64,000 nucleotides of DNA from Cytophagales bacterium Alg240-R148 (GTDB taxonomy: Bacteria > Bacteroidota > Bacteroidia > Cytophagales > Cyclobacteriaceae): the NCBI GenBank assembly GCA_900537185.1, contig LS999829.1, positions 186,275 to 250,274 of the forward strand, read 5' to 3'. The notes under the pieces were generated by a model, which ran no database searches, was not told the origin of the DNA, and was given only the letters and a program-made list of their open reading frames with translations. Position 1 is the first letter of the stretch; each line of letters starts with the position of its first letter. The position numbers were made by a program, and so were the translations under genes. Positions 17,019-26,168 of the stretch are shown here, piece by piece.

Positions 17019-18242
17019 ATGAAAAAAACGGTGCGATTTTTTAAAGGTGGGTTATTAGTGCTATTAGGAACCGCAACCTTGACATCCTGCTTTAATAAAA
17101 AAGGAGGATACCCTACATCAGAACACCCGGGACAAATGAGTACCGCCACGGGGCTGACGTACAACGATGAAGACAACAATGGATTTATGGTGAACCCGTA
17201 TGCGGGGCAGCCAGACGGTCCTAACCTCGTGTACATCGAGGGTGGTAGAATGGTTTTAGGTTCTTTCGAGGAAGAAATTATGACCTATCGTGACAACCTG
17301 GAACGAACTGTTTCGGTAGCATCCTTTTATATGGATGAAACTGAAGTAGCAAACATCCACTGGTTGGAATATCTACATTATCTCAATGTTTCAGACTCTC
17401 CTAGGTCGGTATACGAAGCAGCGCTTCCGGATACTACGGTTTGGGAAGGAAAACTGGCGTTCAATGATCCATACGTGGACCATTACCTTCGTTATCCTGG
17501 ATTTAGATACTTTCCTGTAGTTGGGGTGAGTTGGGTTCAGGCCAATGATTATTCCAGTTGGAGAACAAGAGCTGTAAACATACAATTAGCCGAAAACGCT
17601 GGTGAAGACTACGCTGAGACCGATGGAAGAATTCCATTGGAATCAGGAATAGTGTTGCCGAACTATAGGCTACCAACAGAAGCTGAATGGGAATATGCCG
17701 CTCAAGCTTTAATTGGAACACAATGGCTTGATGAAAATCAAACACACCAAAGAGTTTACCCTTGGGATGGCCATGCATTAAGAAATCCATATGGTAAAGA
17801 AATGGGATATTTCTTGGCTAACTTTAAAAGAGGCCGTGGTGATTATGCAGGTATTGCAGGTAAACTGAATGATGGTGCGTTGATTACATCCTACATTTAT
17901 GAAAACCCTCCAAATGATTTTGGATTGTATAACATTGCTGGAAATGTAAGCGAGTGGGTACAGGATACCTACAGACCTTTGTCTTTCCAAACGTTTGACG
18001 ATCTTAACCCAATTAGGAGAGATGGTTTCTTAGATGATGAGTCCGATTATCACAACGCTAAAAAAGACCCAGGTTCTTATACTTCGTTAATCGATGATGA
18101 TTCACGAGTTTATAAAGGAGGAAGTTGGAAAGACGTTGCCTACTGGATGTCTCCAGGTACCAGAAGATACCTAGACAAAGATTCTGCAACCGCAACAGTT
18201 GGTTTTAGATGTGCGATGATCCGAGCAGGGTCTAATTACTAG
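17019..18242 (+). CDS. gldJ: GldJ-like gliding motility / T9SS lipoprotein
   Basis: Outer-membrane lipoprotein with a formylglycine-generating-enzyme (FGE-sulfatase) fold. The signal MKKTVRFFKGGLLVLLGTATLTSC ends in a lipobox cysteine. The core starts with IEGGRMVLGSFEEE, then VASFYMDETEVANIHWLEYLHYL, the family motif YRLPTEAEWEYAA, and GNVSEWVQDTYRP and GGSWKDVAY towards the end. GldJ and its paralogue GldK share this fold; the MVLGS...DETEVAN wording and the 400-residue length favour GldJ, but GldK is possible. It works in gliding and type IX secretion. An alternative TTG start lies three codons upstream. A strong terminator follows. Confidence 0.75.
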   Translation: MKKTVRFFKGGLLVLLGTATLTSCFNKKGGYPTSEHPGQMSTATGLTYNDEDNNGFMVNPYAGQPDGPNLVYIEGGRMVLGSFEEEIMTYRDNLERTVSVASFYMDETEVANIHWLEYLHYLNVSDSPRSVYEAALPDTTVWEGKLAFNDPYVDHYLRYPGFRYFPVVGVSWVQANDYSSWRTRAVNIQLAENAGEDYAETDGRIPLESGIVLPNYRLPTEAEWEYAAQALIGTQWLDENQTHQRVYPWDGHALRNPYGKEMGYFLANFKRGRGDYAGIAGKLNDGALITSYIYENPPNDFGLYNIAGNVSEWVQDTYRPLSFQTFDDLNPIRRDGFLDDESDYHNAKKDPGSYTSLIDDDSRVYKGGSWKDVAYWMSPGTRRYLDKDSATATVGFRCAMIRAGSNY

Positions 18243-18260
18243 AAAAAATTGAACACTTAT

Positions 18261-18295
18261 AAAAAGGGCTTCCAGTTTGGAAGCCCTTTTTTTTT
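18261..18295. terminator. bidirectional rho-independent terminator
   Basis: GGGCTTCC-AGTTT-GGAAGCCC hairpin (18266-18286) flanked by an A-run on the left and a T-run on the right. It ends the gldJ transcript and can serve the convergent ComF-like gene, whose stop codon is at 18294. Confidence 0.85.
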
Positions 18296-18980
18296 ATACC
18301 GCAACTGCCAAAGTCATTATTACAACAGAATTTGGTTTACCTTTCAACAGCGCGGTTACACATGATTCTAATGTAGCGCCCGTAGTCAATACATCGTCTA
18401 CAAGCAACACATTTTTACCAAGTAATGCCTTATTTTTCAACACGAACACTTCCTCTAAGTTCACCCACCTGTCGTACCTGGATTTATTAGTTTGCGTAGC
18501 AGTATTTTTGTCCCGCGTTAAAGCATCTAATACAACTACTTCTTTGGGTAGTACAAAGCCCTTGATTAATTCCATAGCCTGGTTGTACCCTCTTGATTGC
18601 ATCTTTACTCGATGCAAAGGCACCGGCACCACCACCTCTACACCAGCCAACTCCTGTTGGAATTTTTTATATAACTGATATCCAACTAGATGGGCCATTT
18701 TTAAATTGCCCTTGTATTTAATATCGTGCAGAACAGACTGGATGACATTTCCTTTGTGAAATTCATAACCAGATACTACTTTCAAATTTGCTAAAAAACC
18801 TGTTAGTTTGGAGCGATAAGGATGGTTACCGCTCAATTCGGATTCTTTTAACAGTGCCAAACAGAGCAAACATAATTCGCTTTCTTCGGCTAATAAACTT
18901 AGTTGGCAATGAATGCAGCGGTTGGGAAAAATAATATGTACAAAATTCTTCCATAGGTCAAAAAATAGATGGTTCATCAA
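18294..18980 (-). CDS. ComF-family phosphoribosyltransferase
   Basis: ComF/GntX-type protein of 228 residues. A four-cysteine zinc-binding element (Cys22, Cys25, Cys37, Cys40: CIHC and CLLC) precedes a phosphoribosyltransferase-fold domain with the PRPP loop VLLVDDVLTTGAT (191-203) and the motif PVPLHRVKMQSRGYNQ. Members function in natural DNA uptake in competent bacteria, but are also found where competence is not known. It is divergently transcribed from the AhpD-like gene. Confidence 0.9.
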   Translation of the reverse strand: MMNHLFFDLWKNFVHIIFPNRCIHCQLSLLAEESELCLLCLALLKESELSGNHPYRSKLTGFLANLKVVSGYEFHKGNVIQSVLHDIKYKGNLKMAHLVGYQLYKKFQQELAGVEVVVPVPLHRVKMQSRGYNQAMELIKGFVLPKEVVVLDALTRDKNTATQTNKSRYDRWVNLEEVFVLKNKALLGKNVLLVDDVLTTGATLESCVTALLKGKPNSVVIMTLAVAV

Positions 18981-19015
18981 AAAGTAAGATTTATATTTAC
19001 AAAAAATTTAATTAC

Positions 19016-19366
19016 ATGAACGCAGTTGACGAATTTAACGATTATCGAGAAAAAATGAATGCAGGCCTTCTCGAAAGTGACAATAAAATACTTAAAAGAA
19101 TATTCAACTTAGATACCAATGCATTTACTGCCGGATCGGTAGACGTAAATACCAAAGAAATGCTTGGGCTCGCATGCTCCATGGTATTGCGTTGCGACGA
19201 TTGTGTGAAATACCACCTAGGAAAGTGCCATGAGCTAGGGTTAAACAAAACTCAAGTTTTTGAAGTTTTTTCTATCGCAACCCTGATTGGTGGAACCATA
19301 GTTATACCCCACCTAAGACGCGCAGCTGAATATTGGGAAGTACTTGAACAGACAAAAGATGTATAA
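19016..19366 (+). CDS. AhpD-like carboxymuconolactone decarboxylase family protein
   Basis: Small all-helical protein of 116 residues with the AhpD signature Cys60-x2-Cys63-x3-His67 (RCDDCVKYHLGKC). Such proteins act as alkylhydroperoxidases or thiol-disulfide reductases. It overlaps the next gene by eight bases (ATGTATAA), so the two are translationally coupled. An AT-rich divergent promoter region separates it from the ComF-like gene. Confidence 0.88.
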   Translation: MNAVDEFNDYREKMNAGLLESDNKILKRIFNLDTNAFTAGSVDVNTKEMLGLACSMVLRCDDCVKYHLGKCHELGLNKTQVFEVFSIATLIGGTIVIPHLRRAAEYWEVLEQTKDV

Positions 19367-19712
19367 AAAAGACCTCCAACTCATGAAAGAATGGGCAGCG
19401 CTTATGTCCAAAATTGCGGACGTTGTAGGCAAGCGACCAAAGGACCTCAACGCTGTTTTGTTTTTAATTGGGGTTCAAGAACTTGGCAAAGGCAACCGAA
19501 ATTTCGAAAAAGAGGAAAAGCAAGACCTCATGCACATAGCCATTTGCAAAATACTCAGTTATTCAGGTTATTACGAACTAGAAGGGCTGGACGAACAAGG
19601 CTGGCCACATTGGAAGATGATTAAAAAATTGCCGCATTTTGATTTACTAGAACAAGAAAAATTATTGAAAATGCACGTATTAGAATATTTCGAGAAGGAA
19701 CAAATCTTTTAA
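19359..19712 (+). CDS. conserved hypothetical protein
   Basis: I do not recognise a named family. The 117-residue acidic, helical protein (MYKKDLQLMKEWAALMSKIADVVG..., LFLIGVQELGKGNRNFEKEEKQDLMH) has no signal or membrane segment. Its ATG overlaps the stop codon of the AhpD-like gene, and the decarboxylase gene begins two bases after its stop, so it is in the middle of an operon. Its tight packing suggests a conserved Bacteroidota protein. Confidence 0.7.
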   Translation: MYKKDLQLMKEWAALMSKIADVVGKRPKDLNAVLFLIGVQELGKGNRNFEKEEKQDLMHIAICKILSYSGYYELEGLDEQGWPHWKMIKKLPHFDLLEQEKLLKMHVLEYFEKEQIF

Positions 19713-19714
19713 AC

Positions 19715-21130
19715 ATGGACAAGGAAACATTTAAAAAAGAAGGATACAAGTTGATTGACTACATTGCGGATTATTTTGAAAATACAGAGCAATATCCAGT
19801 CACACCCGCTGTTCAACCTGGAGATATTTTCAGCCAACTACCCAACGCTGCTCCTGACGATCCCGAACCATTTGAGCGCATTTTCAAAGATTTCGACCAG
19901 GTCATTCTTCCTGGAATGACCCATTGGCAAAGCCCTAATTTTTTTGCGTATTTTCCGAGTAATACCTCTTACCCCTCAATTTTGGCAGACTTACTTGCTT
20001 CCGGTATGAATGCCCAATGTATGGTTTGGCTTACTTCTCCAGCCGCCGCTGAGTTAGAAGAACAAGTTATGATTTGGCTGCGCAAAGCGCTTGATTTACC
20101 TAGTGCTTTTACTGGGGTTATACAAGACACTGCTTCTACAGCTACTTTGACAGCGTTGTTAACAGCTAGGGAAAAACACAGCGATTTTCAAATTAACAAA
20201 ACCGGATTCCAGCACAATAAATTCACAATTTATGCTTCTGAACAAGCACACTCCTCAATTGACAAAGCAATAAAGATTGCCGGTTTTGGAGTGGAAAATT
20301 TGAGAAAAATTCAAGTGGATTCAAGCTTTGCAATGGATGTCAAAAATCTTGAAAATCAAATAGTTGAGGATAAAGAAAATGGTTACGTACCTCTTTGCGT
20401 AATAGGTGCCTTAGGTACTACAGGATCCACCGCTGTCGACCCTTTATTGGAAATTGGAACCATTGCTAAAAAGCACAACATGTGGTTCCATGTAGACGCA
20501 GCCTATGCCGGTACAGCACTTTTATTGCCTGCTTACAGACACCATGCAAAGGGCGTAGATTTAGCAGACTCGTTTGTCTTTAACCCACACAAGTGGATGC
20601 TGACTAACTTTGACTGTTCGGCCTATTTCGTTAAAGACACGACATCCTTAATTAACACGTTTTCTATTATGCCAGAATATTTAAAAACAGGCATTGACAA
20701 TGAAGTGAACAATTACAGAGACTGGGGCATCCAGTTAGGAAGAAGATTTAGGTCTTTAAAACTGTGGTTTGTTTTGAGGTCTTATGGCATAAAAGGACTC
20801 CAGAAGATTCTTCAAAACCACATGAATTTGGCCCATTGGATGGAAGAACAAATAAACAAAACGGAGCACTATGAGATTTTAGCACCTACTCATTTTAACA
20901 TGGTTTGTTTTCGCTACCACCAACTAGGTTGGAGCACAGAGAAGTCCAATGATTTCAACCAACAACTGATGCAAAGTGTTAATGCCACTGGCAAAGCTTT
21001 TTATTCGCACACAAAATTAAATGGAATGTATACCATACGCATGTGTATAGGACAAACCAATGTTACAAAAGACCACGTAATAAAAGCTTGGGAGAATATT
21101 CAGGAGACAACTAAGGGTCTATTGGTATGA
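19715..21130 (+). CDS. PLP-dependent aromatic-L-amino-acid decarboxylase family
   Basis: Group II decarboxylase of 471 residues, the usual length. The lysine that binds pyridoxal phosphate is Lys293 (FNPHKWMLTNFDC), the ring-nitrogen Asp261 is in FHVDAAYAG, and the stacking His179 in SEQAHSSIDKA. Substrates of the family are Trp, Tyr, DOPA or Phe; the exact one is not visible. The final bases overlap the xth start by four (ATGA). Confidence 0.9.
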   Translation: MDKETFKKEGYKLIDYIADYFENTEQYPVTPAVQPGDIFSQLPNAAPDDPEPFERIFKDFDQVILPGMTHWQSPNFFAYFPSNTSYPSILADLLASGMNAQCMVWLTSPAAAELEEQVMIWLRKALDLPSAFTGVIQDTASTATLTALLTAREKHSDFQINKTGFQHNKFTIYASEQAHSSIDKAIKIAGFGVENLRKIQVDSSFAMDVKNLENQIVEDKENGYVPLCVIGALGTTGSTAVDPLLEIGTIAKKHNMWFHVDAAYAGTALLLPAYRHHAKGVDLADSFVFNPHKWMLTNFDCSAYFVKDTTSLINTFSIMPEYLKTGIDNEVNNYRDWGIQLGRRFRSLKLWFVLRSYGIKGLQKILQNHMNLAHWMEEQINKTEHYEILAPTHFNMVCFRYHQLGWSTEKSNDFNQQLMQSVNATGKAFYSHTKLNGMYTIRMCIGQTNVTKDHVIKAWENIQETTKGLLV

Positions 21131-21885
21131 CAAAAGTGTTATCGCTCAATGTAAATGGTTTTAGGGCTGCTTCTCGCAAAGGCTTAGTAGACTGGCTTCT
21201 GCAAGAAACATTCGATATTGTATGTTTACAAGAAGTGAAAGCGGAGGAATCTCAAGTAGATTTAACTCAAATTCAACAAGCTGGCTACCATGTATTATGG
21301 AATTCTGCTCAAAAAAAGGGATATTCAGGAGTCGCCATTTTTAGTAAAGAAAAACCTATTCGATTCAATTCAGATTTTGATTCTAATTTTGATACACACG
21401 AAGGTCGTCTGCTTTTCGCTCAATTCTCTAATTTCAACCTTATAAATGTTTATATGCCTTCTGGCAGTAGCGGCGATCAGCGCCAAGCATTCAAATTGAA
21501 ATGGTTGGAGCGTTTTAACCAACATTTAAAAAATATATTAACCGAGAACACGATAATTTGTGGAGATTTTAATATTGCACACCGTTCAATTGACTTGCAC
21601 AACCCAGCTCTCAGCCCTAAAACACCAGGAACTACACCAGAAGAAAGAAAGTATTTTGACAACATGCTCGAGAAAGGACTAATAGATAGTTATAGAACAA
21701 CACATGCAGATGCCATTCAATATACTTGGTGGAGTTATCGTGCGACTGCAAAACAAAGAAATAAGGGCTGGAGGCTTGATTATCAACTTATTAGCAAACA
21801 AATGAAGGCCCGTATTGTATCGAGTCAAGTACTGGATACAGTTGAAGTTTCCGACCACTGCCCAATTTTGTTAAAGCTAAAGTAA
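21127..21885 (+). CDS. xth: exodeoxyribonuclease III (AP endonuclease)
   Basis: Exonuclease III / AP endonuclease of the EEP superfamily, 252 residues. Catalytic blocks in order: LNVNGFRAA, CLQEVKAEE, NVYMPSGS, IICGDFNIAH, and SDHCPILLKL at the end. It repairs abasic sites by cutting 5' of the lesion. It is translationally coupled to the decarboxylase by a four-base overlap. Confidence 0.93.
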   Translation: MTKVLSLNVNGFRAASRKGLVDWLLQETFDIVCLQEVKAEESQVDLTQIQQAGYHVLWNSAQKKGYSGVAIFSKEKPIRFNSDFDSNFDTHEGRLLFAQFSNFNLINVYMPSGSSGDQRQAFKLKWLERFNQHLKNILTENTIICGDFNIAHRSIDLHNPALSPKTPGTTPEERKYFDNMLEKGLIDSYRTTHADAIQYTWWSYRATAKQRNKGWRLDYQLISKQMKARIVSSQVLDTVEVSDHCPILLKLK

Positions 21886-21975
21886 AATAATAAAAAATTA
21901 AGTTTGTAAATTTAAAGAATGCGTTAAACAATTTAAATTTGAACTTCGTTTATTAGTATAAGCGAAGACAACGAT

Positions 21976-24900
21976 ATGAATACAGAAAGCGTCGATAAAA
22001 AACTTCAAAGATACCGCATCAAGTTTTATAAAATCTTGATTATAAAAGGATTGCTGATACTTTTTAGCAGCATATCGTCTATATGGATATTGGGCAGTTT
22101 GTTCGAATATTATCTGTATTTGCCTTCCACATTAAAAATCGCCATCATTATTAGCATTGTTTTAAGTGCATTTTATCTTATGGCAACTAAAGTTTTACTA
22201 CCATTTTATTTTCTATTCAGCAAAAGACATGGGTTAAGCAAACAAAAAATGGCAGTTTCGATTGGGAATTATTTTCCTCAAATCAGTGATAAGTTATTGA
22301 ATTTCATACAGTTAAGTGAACATTCTAAGGAAAATGTCTTGGTTCAAGCCAGTCTCGATCAGCAAAGTCAACTATTTCAAAATATCAGCTTTGTTGCTGC
22401 CATAGATTACAAAACCAACCTTAAATACCTTCAATATGCCTTGTTCCCTATTGGCTTTATAGCTTTACTCTATTTTTATAAACCAGGGATCCTAGTGGAT
22501 GGAAGCGATCGTTTAATTCAATACAACCAAAAATTTCAACCCGCAGCACCCTTCACTTTTCAAGTCCTTAACAATACAATGTCGGGTTTCTTAAACGAAG
22601 ATTTTGAGCTTAACGTACAGTTAGATGGCGCAGCACTACCCGAATCGGCTTACATCTTAGAAAATGGAAGGCGCATAAAAATGACAAAAAGTGGTCTTGG
22701 AACCTACCTCTATACGTTTCAAAAATTACACGAAAACAAAACTTTTAAAATAGCCGCTGCAGGATTTGAATCTGAAAATTATGAAATAACAGTACACAAA
22801 CGACCGAACTTAGGTAGTTTTATGGTCTCTCTAACCTATCCTGCCCATACCAACCTAGGTTTCAAAAGGTTAGAGAATATAGGCAACCTCAACATTCCAG
22901 AAGGCACCCATGTGCAATGGGATTTTAATACTAGAAACACCGACTCACTTGCTTTAAGGTTTGCGGGAGAAAATGCCAGGAGCAATGCAAAAATACTTGA
23001 TAATCAAGTATTTACATACCAAAAACGCGTATATAAAAACCTCAACTACGAAATAGAAATTAACAACGCGTATGCCAACAATAAAGACAAGATTGCCTAT
23101 CAAATAAAAACAATTACTGACGAGTACCCAAGTATAGAGCTCAACACTTTCCAAGATACAACCTTGTTTCAATTTATAATTGTCGGTGGCAATATTGCAG
23201 ATGACTATGGCATCACTGCCTTAAGTATCGTATATGAAAAACTCAATAAAGGTATTTCTTCCGGTAAAACTGAAATTCCACTGAAGATTAATAAAAAGCA
23301 AACCAGTCAGGGGTTCTATCACCAGTGGTCCATGGATTCGGTTGCCTTAAAAACCAACGAAACTTTACAATACTACCTAAAAGTCACTGATAACGATGGT
23401 GTAAATGGTAGGAAGAGTACTTTAAGCCCAATCAGACAATTTAACATTCCCGATGCAGAAGCCATACAACAACAAATAGTAGAAGGTGAAAAAAATGCGG
23501 AGAAAAACATAGAAGAGACCATACAGAAAGCAAAAGACCTTAAATCACAAATCAAAAAAGTAGAAAACAGATTAAAAGGTAAAAAAGAACTAAGCTGGCA
23601 AGACGAAAAACTATTAGAAGACCTAGTAAAGAAAAAAGAAGCGCTTAATAAGACATTAGAAGAATTACAAAAAGAATACAACAGTCTAACAGAAAAGCAA
23701 AATCGTTTCGACAAAAAACCAGAAGACATTCAGGAGCAAATGGAGCAAATTCAAGAGCTTATGGACGAGATGCTCGACGAAAAAACCAAGCAAATGTATG
23801 AAGAGCTTCAGCAATTATTAGAAGAAAACAAAGACATTGAACAGATTCAGGATTTATTAAATAATTTAGACAACAAAGAAAATAACCTAGAAAAAGAGCT
23901 AGAACGAACACTAGAACTGTTTAAAAGGCTGAAATTTGATCAAAAACTTCAAGAAACTATAGACAAGCTAAACGAATTGGCAGAAGAGCAAAATTCCTTA
24001 TCAGAACAAACAAAAGACAAAAACAACGACAAAGAACAGCTTAAAGAAGAACAATCCGAGATAGAAAAGGAGTTCAATGAAGTGAAAGAAAAACTGGAAG
24101 AGTTAGAAAAGCTAAATGACGAACTAAAAGCTCCTAACAACTTAGACAACCAAGAAAAGGAGCAAAAACAAATAAAAGAATCCATACAGGAAAGCAAAGA
24201 CCAACTCGAAAAAAACAACAGAAAAAAGGCTTCAGAACAGCAAAAAGATGCTGGAAAAAAAATGAAAGAAATGGCCAAAAAGATGCAACAGATGCAATCC
24301 ACCATGCAAATGGAACAAATGCAGGAAAATATGGAAAACCTGAGGAACATCATGCACAACTTAATAACGCTGTCCTTTAACCAAGAAAAGCTCATGGTTG
24401 AATTCAAAGAAGTTGACCAGTCCGATCCACGCTTCATTCAGCTTTCTCAAGACCAAATAAAACTAAGAGACGATGCTCAAATTATTGAAGACAGCCTGAT
24501 CTCACTGTCCACTAGAGTTTTTCAAATTGCCTCTTTTGTAACCCGCGAAGTGAGTAATATGAATAACTTTATGGAACAAAGTTCTGTATCCATTAAAGAA
24601 AGGAAAAAAGGCATTGCTACAGGTAAACAACAGCAAGCCATGACCTCTATGAACAATCTGGCTCTTATGTTGGACGACACAATGGATCAAATGCAACAAC
24701 AAATGGCAGAAGCTATGGGTATGAGCTCTGGTAAAAAACAAGGGGGAGACCCTAGCTTAAGCAAAATGCAGGAACAGCTCAACAAAAAAATAGAAGATCT
24801 TAAAAAAAGTGGCAAAGGAGGAAGGCAGCTAAGTGAAGAGCTTGCAAAACTTGCAGCAGAACAAGAGCAAATTAGAAAGCTACTCCAAGAAATGGATAAA

Positions 24901-25263
24901 AAATTGGAACAAATGAACAATGGAACCAAGCCTGGTAACCATGGGGATTTACTTCAAAAAATGGAAGACACGGAGTTGGATTTAGTAAATAAGCGAATAA
25001 CAAAAGAAACTATTGAGCGTCAGAAACAGATAATGACCCGCTTACTTGAATCCGAAAAAGCATTCAGGGAAAAAGAATTGGATCAGAAAAGAAAAGGGGA
25101 AACTGCCAAATCCCAATACAACTACCAATTACCTAAAGAATTTGAGGAGTATTTTAAGTTAAAAGAAAAAGAAATAGAACTGTACAAGACAGTTCCACCG
25201 AAATTATTACCTTTTTACAAAAAAGAAGTTAACGACTATTTTAAACGCATCGGAGAAAATTAA
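21976..25263 (+). CDS. DUF4175-family large membrane coiled-coil protein
   Basis: Very long protein (1095 residues) with two N-terminal membrane helices (about 25-48 and 55-77) and a third at about 155-172. A beta-rich extracytoplasmic part (about 190-495) follows, then a highly charged Gln/Glu/Lys coiled-coil region from about 495 to 960. This is the architecture of Bacteroidota DUF4175 proteins, whose function is unknown. The codon-rich A content reflects Lys/Glu/Gln composition. The RsbW-like gene follows after four bases, so it heads the operon DUF4175, rsbW-like, ybeY, mnmG. Confidence 0.85.
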   Translation: MNTESVDKKLQRYRIKFYKILIIKGLLILFSSISSIWILGSLFEYYLYLPSTLKIAIIISIVLSAFYLMATKVLLPFYFLFSKRHGLSKQKMAVSIGNYFPQISDKLLNFIQLSEHSKENVLVQASLDQQSQLFQNISFVAAIDYKTNLKYLQYALFPIGFIALLYFYKPGILVDGSDRLIQYNQKFQPAAPFTFQVLNNTMSGFLNEDFELNVQLDGAALPESAYILENGRRIKMTKSGLGTYLYTFQKLHENKTFKIAAAGFESENYEITVHKRPNLGSFMVSLTYPAHTNLGFKRLENIGNLNIPEGTHVQWDFNTRNTDSLALRFAGENARSNAKILDNQVFTYQKRVYKNLNYEIEINNAYANNKDKIAYQIKTITDEYPSIELNTFQDTTLFQFIIVGGNIADDYGITALSIVYEKLNKGISSGKTEIPLKINKKQTSQGFYHQWSMDSVALKTNETLQYYLKVTDNDGVNGRKSTLSPIRQFNIPDAEAIQQQIVEGEKNAEKNIEETIQKAKDLKSQIKKVENRLKGKKELSWQDEKLLEDLVKKKEALNKTLEELQKEYNSLTEKQNRFDKKPEDIQEQMEQIQELMDEMLDEKTKQMYEELQQLLEENKDIEQIQDLLNNLDNKENNLEKELERTLELFKRLKFDQKLQETIDKLNELAEEQNSLSEQTKDKNNDKEQLKEEQSEIEKEFNEVKEKLEELEKLNDELKAPNNLDNQEKEQKQIKESIQESKDQLEKNNRKKASEQQKDAGKKMKEMAKKMQQMQSTMQMEQMQENMENLRNIMHNLITLSFNQEKLMVEFKEVDQSDPRFIQLSQDQIKLRDDAQIIEDSLISLSTRVFQIASFVTREVSNMNNFMEQSSVSIKERKKGIATGKQQQAMTSMNNLALMLDDTMDQMQQQMAEAMGMSSGKKQGGDPSLSKMQEQLNKKIEDLKKSGKGGRQLSEELAKLAAEQEQIRKLLQEMDKKLEQMNNGTKPGNHGDLLQKMEDTELDLVNKRITKETIERQKQIMTRLLESEKAFREKELDQKRKGETAKSQYNYQLPKEFEEYFKLKEKEIELYKTVPPKLLPFYKKEVNDYFKRIGEN

Positions 25264-25267
25264 TCAA

Positions 25268-25669
25268 ATGAACACCATTAGAATTCAAATTCCATCTCTT
25301 TCCGAGAATGTAAGAATGATTGAAAGTTTTATTGACAATGCCAAGGAACGCTTTCACTTAAATGACGACATATATGGCAATATCATGATTGCAGTTACTG
25401 AAGCTGTCAACAATGCCATCCATCATGGTAACGAGAGTGACCCAAACAAAAACGTATTTTTAACTCTGTTTTTAGATCAAAACATCATCCGCTTTACCAT
25501 AAAAGATGAAGGACCAGGGTTTGATTTTACTACATTACCTGATCCAACCGCTCCAGAGAACATAGACAAACCAGGGGGTAGGGGTATCTTTTTAATGAAA
25601 AATCTTTCTGACGAAGTCCATTTTGATGACAATGGCAAAATTGTGAAACTCACCTTTTATATGAATTAA
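25268..25669 (+). CDS. RsbW/SpoIIAB-like ATP-binding protein
   Basis: Stand-alone GHKL ATPase domain of 133 residues, of the anti-sigma-factor serine kinase type. The N box is AVTEAVNNAIHHGNESDPN, followed by G1 KDEGPGFDF and G2 GGRGIFLMKNL. No sigma factor or STAS antagonist is next to it, so its target is unknown. One base separates it from ybeY. Confidence 0.9.
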   Translation: MNTIRIQIPSLSENVRMIESFIDNAKERFHLNDDIYGNIMIAVTEAVNNAIHHGNESDPNKNVFLTLFLDQNIIRFTIKDEGPGFDFTTLPDPTAPENIDKPGGRGIFLMKNLSDEVHFDDNGKIVKLTFYMN

Positions 25670-25670
25670 A

Positions 25671-26096
25671 ATGTCAAACATACATTTCTTTACTGAAGAC
25701 TATGATTATGAAGCGTCCGATGTCAGTAAAAAAACAGAATGGATTAAACAAATAATAAAAAATGAAGGTTATGTTGAAGGAGAAATTAACTACATTTTCT
25801 GTTCCGATAAATACCTGCATACCATAAATGTTGACTATTTACAACATGACAACTATACAGATATCATTACTTTCGATCAATCCGATGACGAAAAAACCAT
25901 CGAAGGGGATATATTTATTAGCGTTGAAAGGGTTTCTGAAAACAATGAAACCTTCCAAACAACTTTTGAAAAAGAGTTGTTGCGTGTAATGGCCCATGGA
26001 TTATTACACCTCATGGGATACAAAGACAAGGAAGAAAAAGACATTACAACCATGAGAGCAAAAGAAGAAAGCTGCCTCTCTATTTATCTAACATAA
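25671..26096 (+). CDS. ybeY: endoribonuclease YbeY, rRNA maturation factor
   Basis: Metal-dependent RNase of 141 residues needed for 16S rRNA 3'-end processing and ribosome quality control. The signature is MAHGLLHLMGYKDKEEKD. The first two zinc ligands, His109 and His113, are present, but the usual third His is Asp119. This substitution seems typical of Bacteroidota YbeY rather than damage. It lies between the RsbW-like gene and the parS pair. Confidence 0.92.
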   Translation: MSNIHFFTEDYDYEASDVSKKTEWIKQIIKNEGYVEGEINYIFCSDKYLHTINVDYLQHDNYTDIITFDQSDDEKTIEGDIFISVERVSENNETFQTTFEKELLRVMAHGLLHLMGYKDKEEKDITTMRAKEESCLSIYLT

Positions 26097-26102
26097 CCAT
26101 AA

Positions 26103-26122
26103 GGTGTTCCACGTGGAACACC
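26103..26122. promoter_or_regulatory. parS centromere site 1
   Basis: GGTGTTCCACGTGGAACACC is a perfect 20-bp palindrome whose inner 16-mer TGTTCCACGTGGAACA matches the ParB-binding parS consensus. It lies just after ybeY. parS sites cluster around the chromosomal origin. Confidence 0.88.
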
Positions 26123-26143
26123 ATTACTAAACAACACAGAAAA

Positions 26144-26159
26144 TGTTCCACGTGGAACA
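26144..26159. promoter_or_regulatory. parS centromere site 2
   Basis: Second exact copy of TGTTCCACGTGGAACA, 39 bases after the first and ten bases before the mnmG start. Two adjacent sites would nucleate ParB spreading; they may also affect mnmG transcription. Confidence 0.88.
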
Positions 26160-26168
26160 CCAAACAAT

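Noticed and set aside
23373-24929. Long minus-strand frames opposite the DUF4175 gene (up to 162 codons)
   Set aside because: They are Ser/Phe/Cys-rich mirror images of the Lys/Glu/Gln coiled coil on the plus strand and are shadows.
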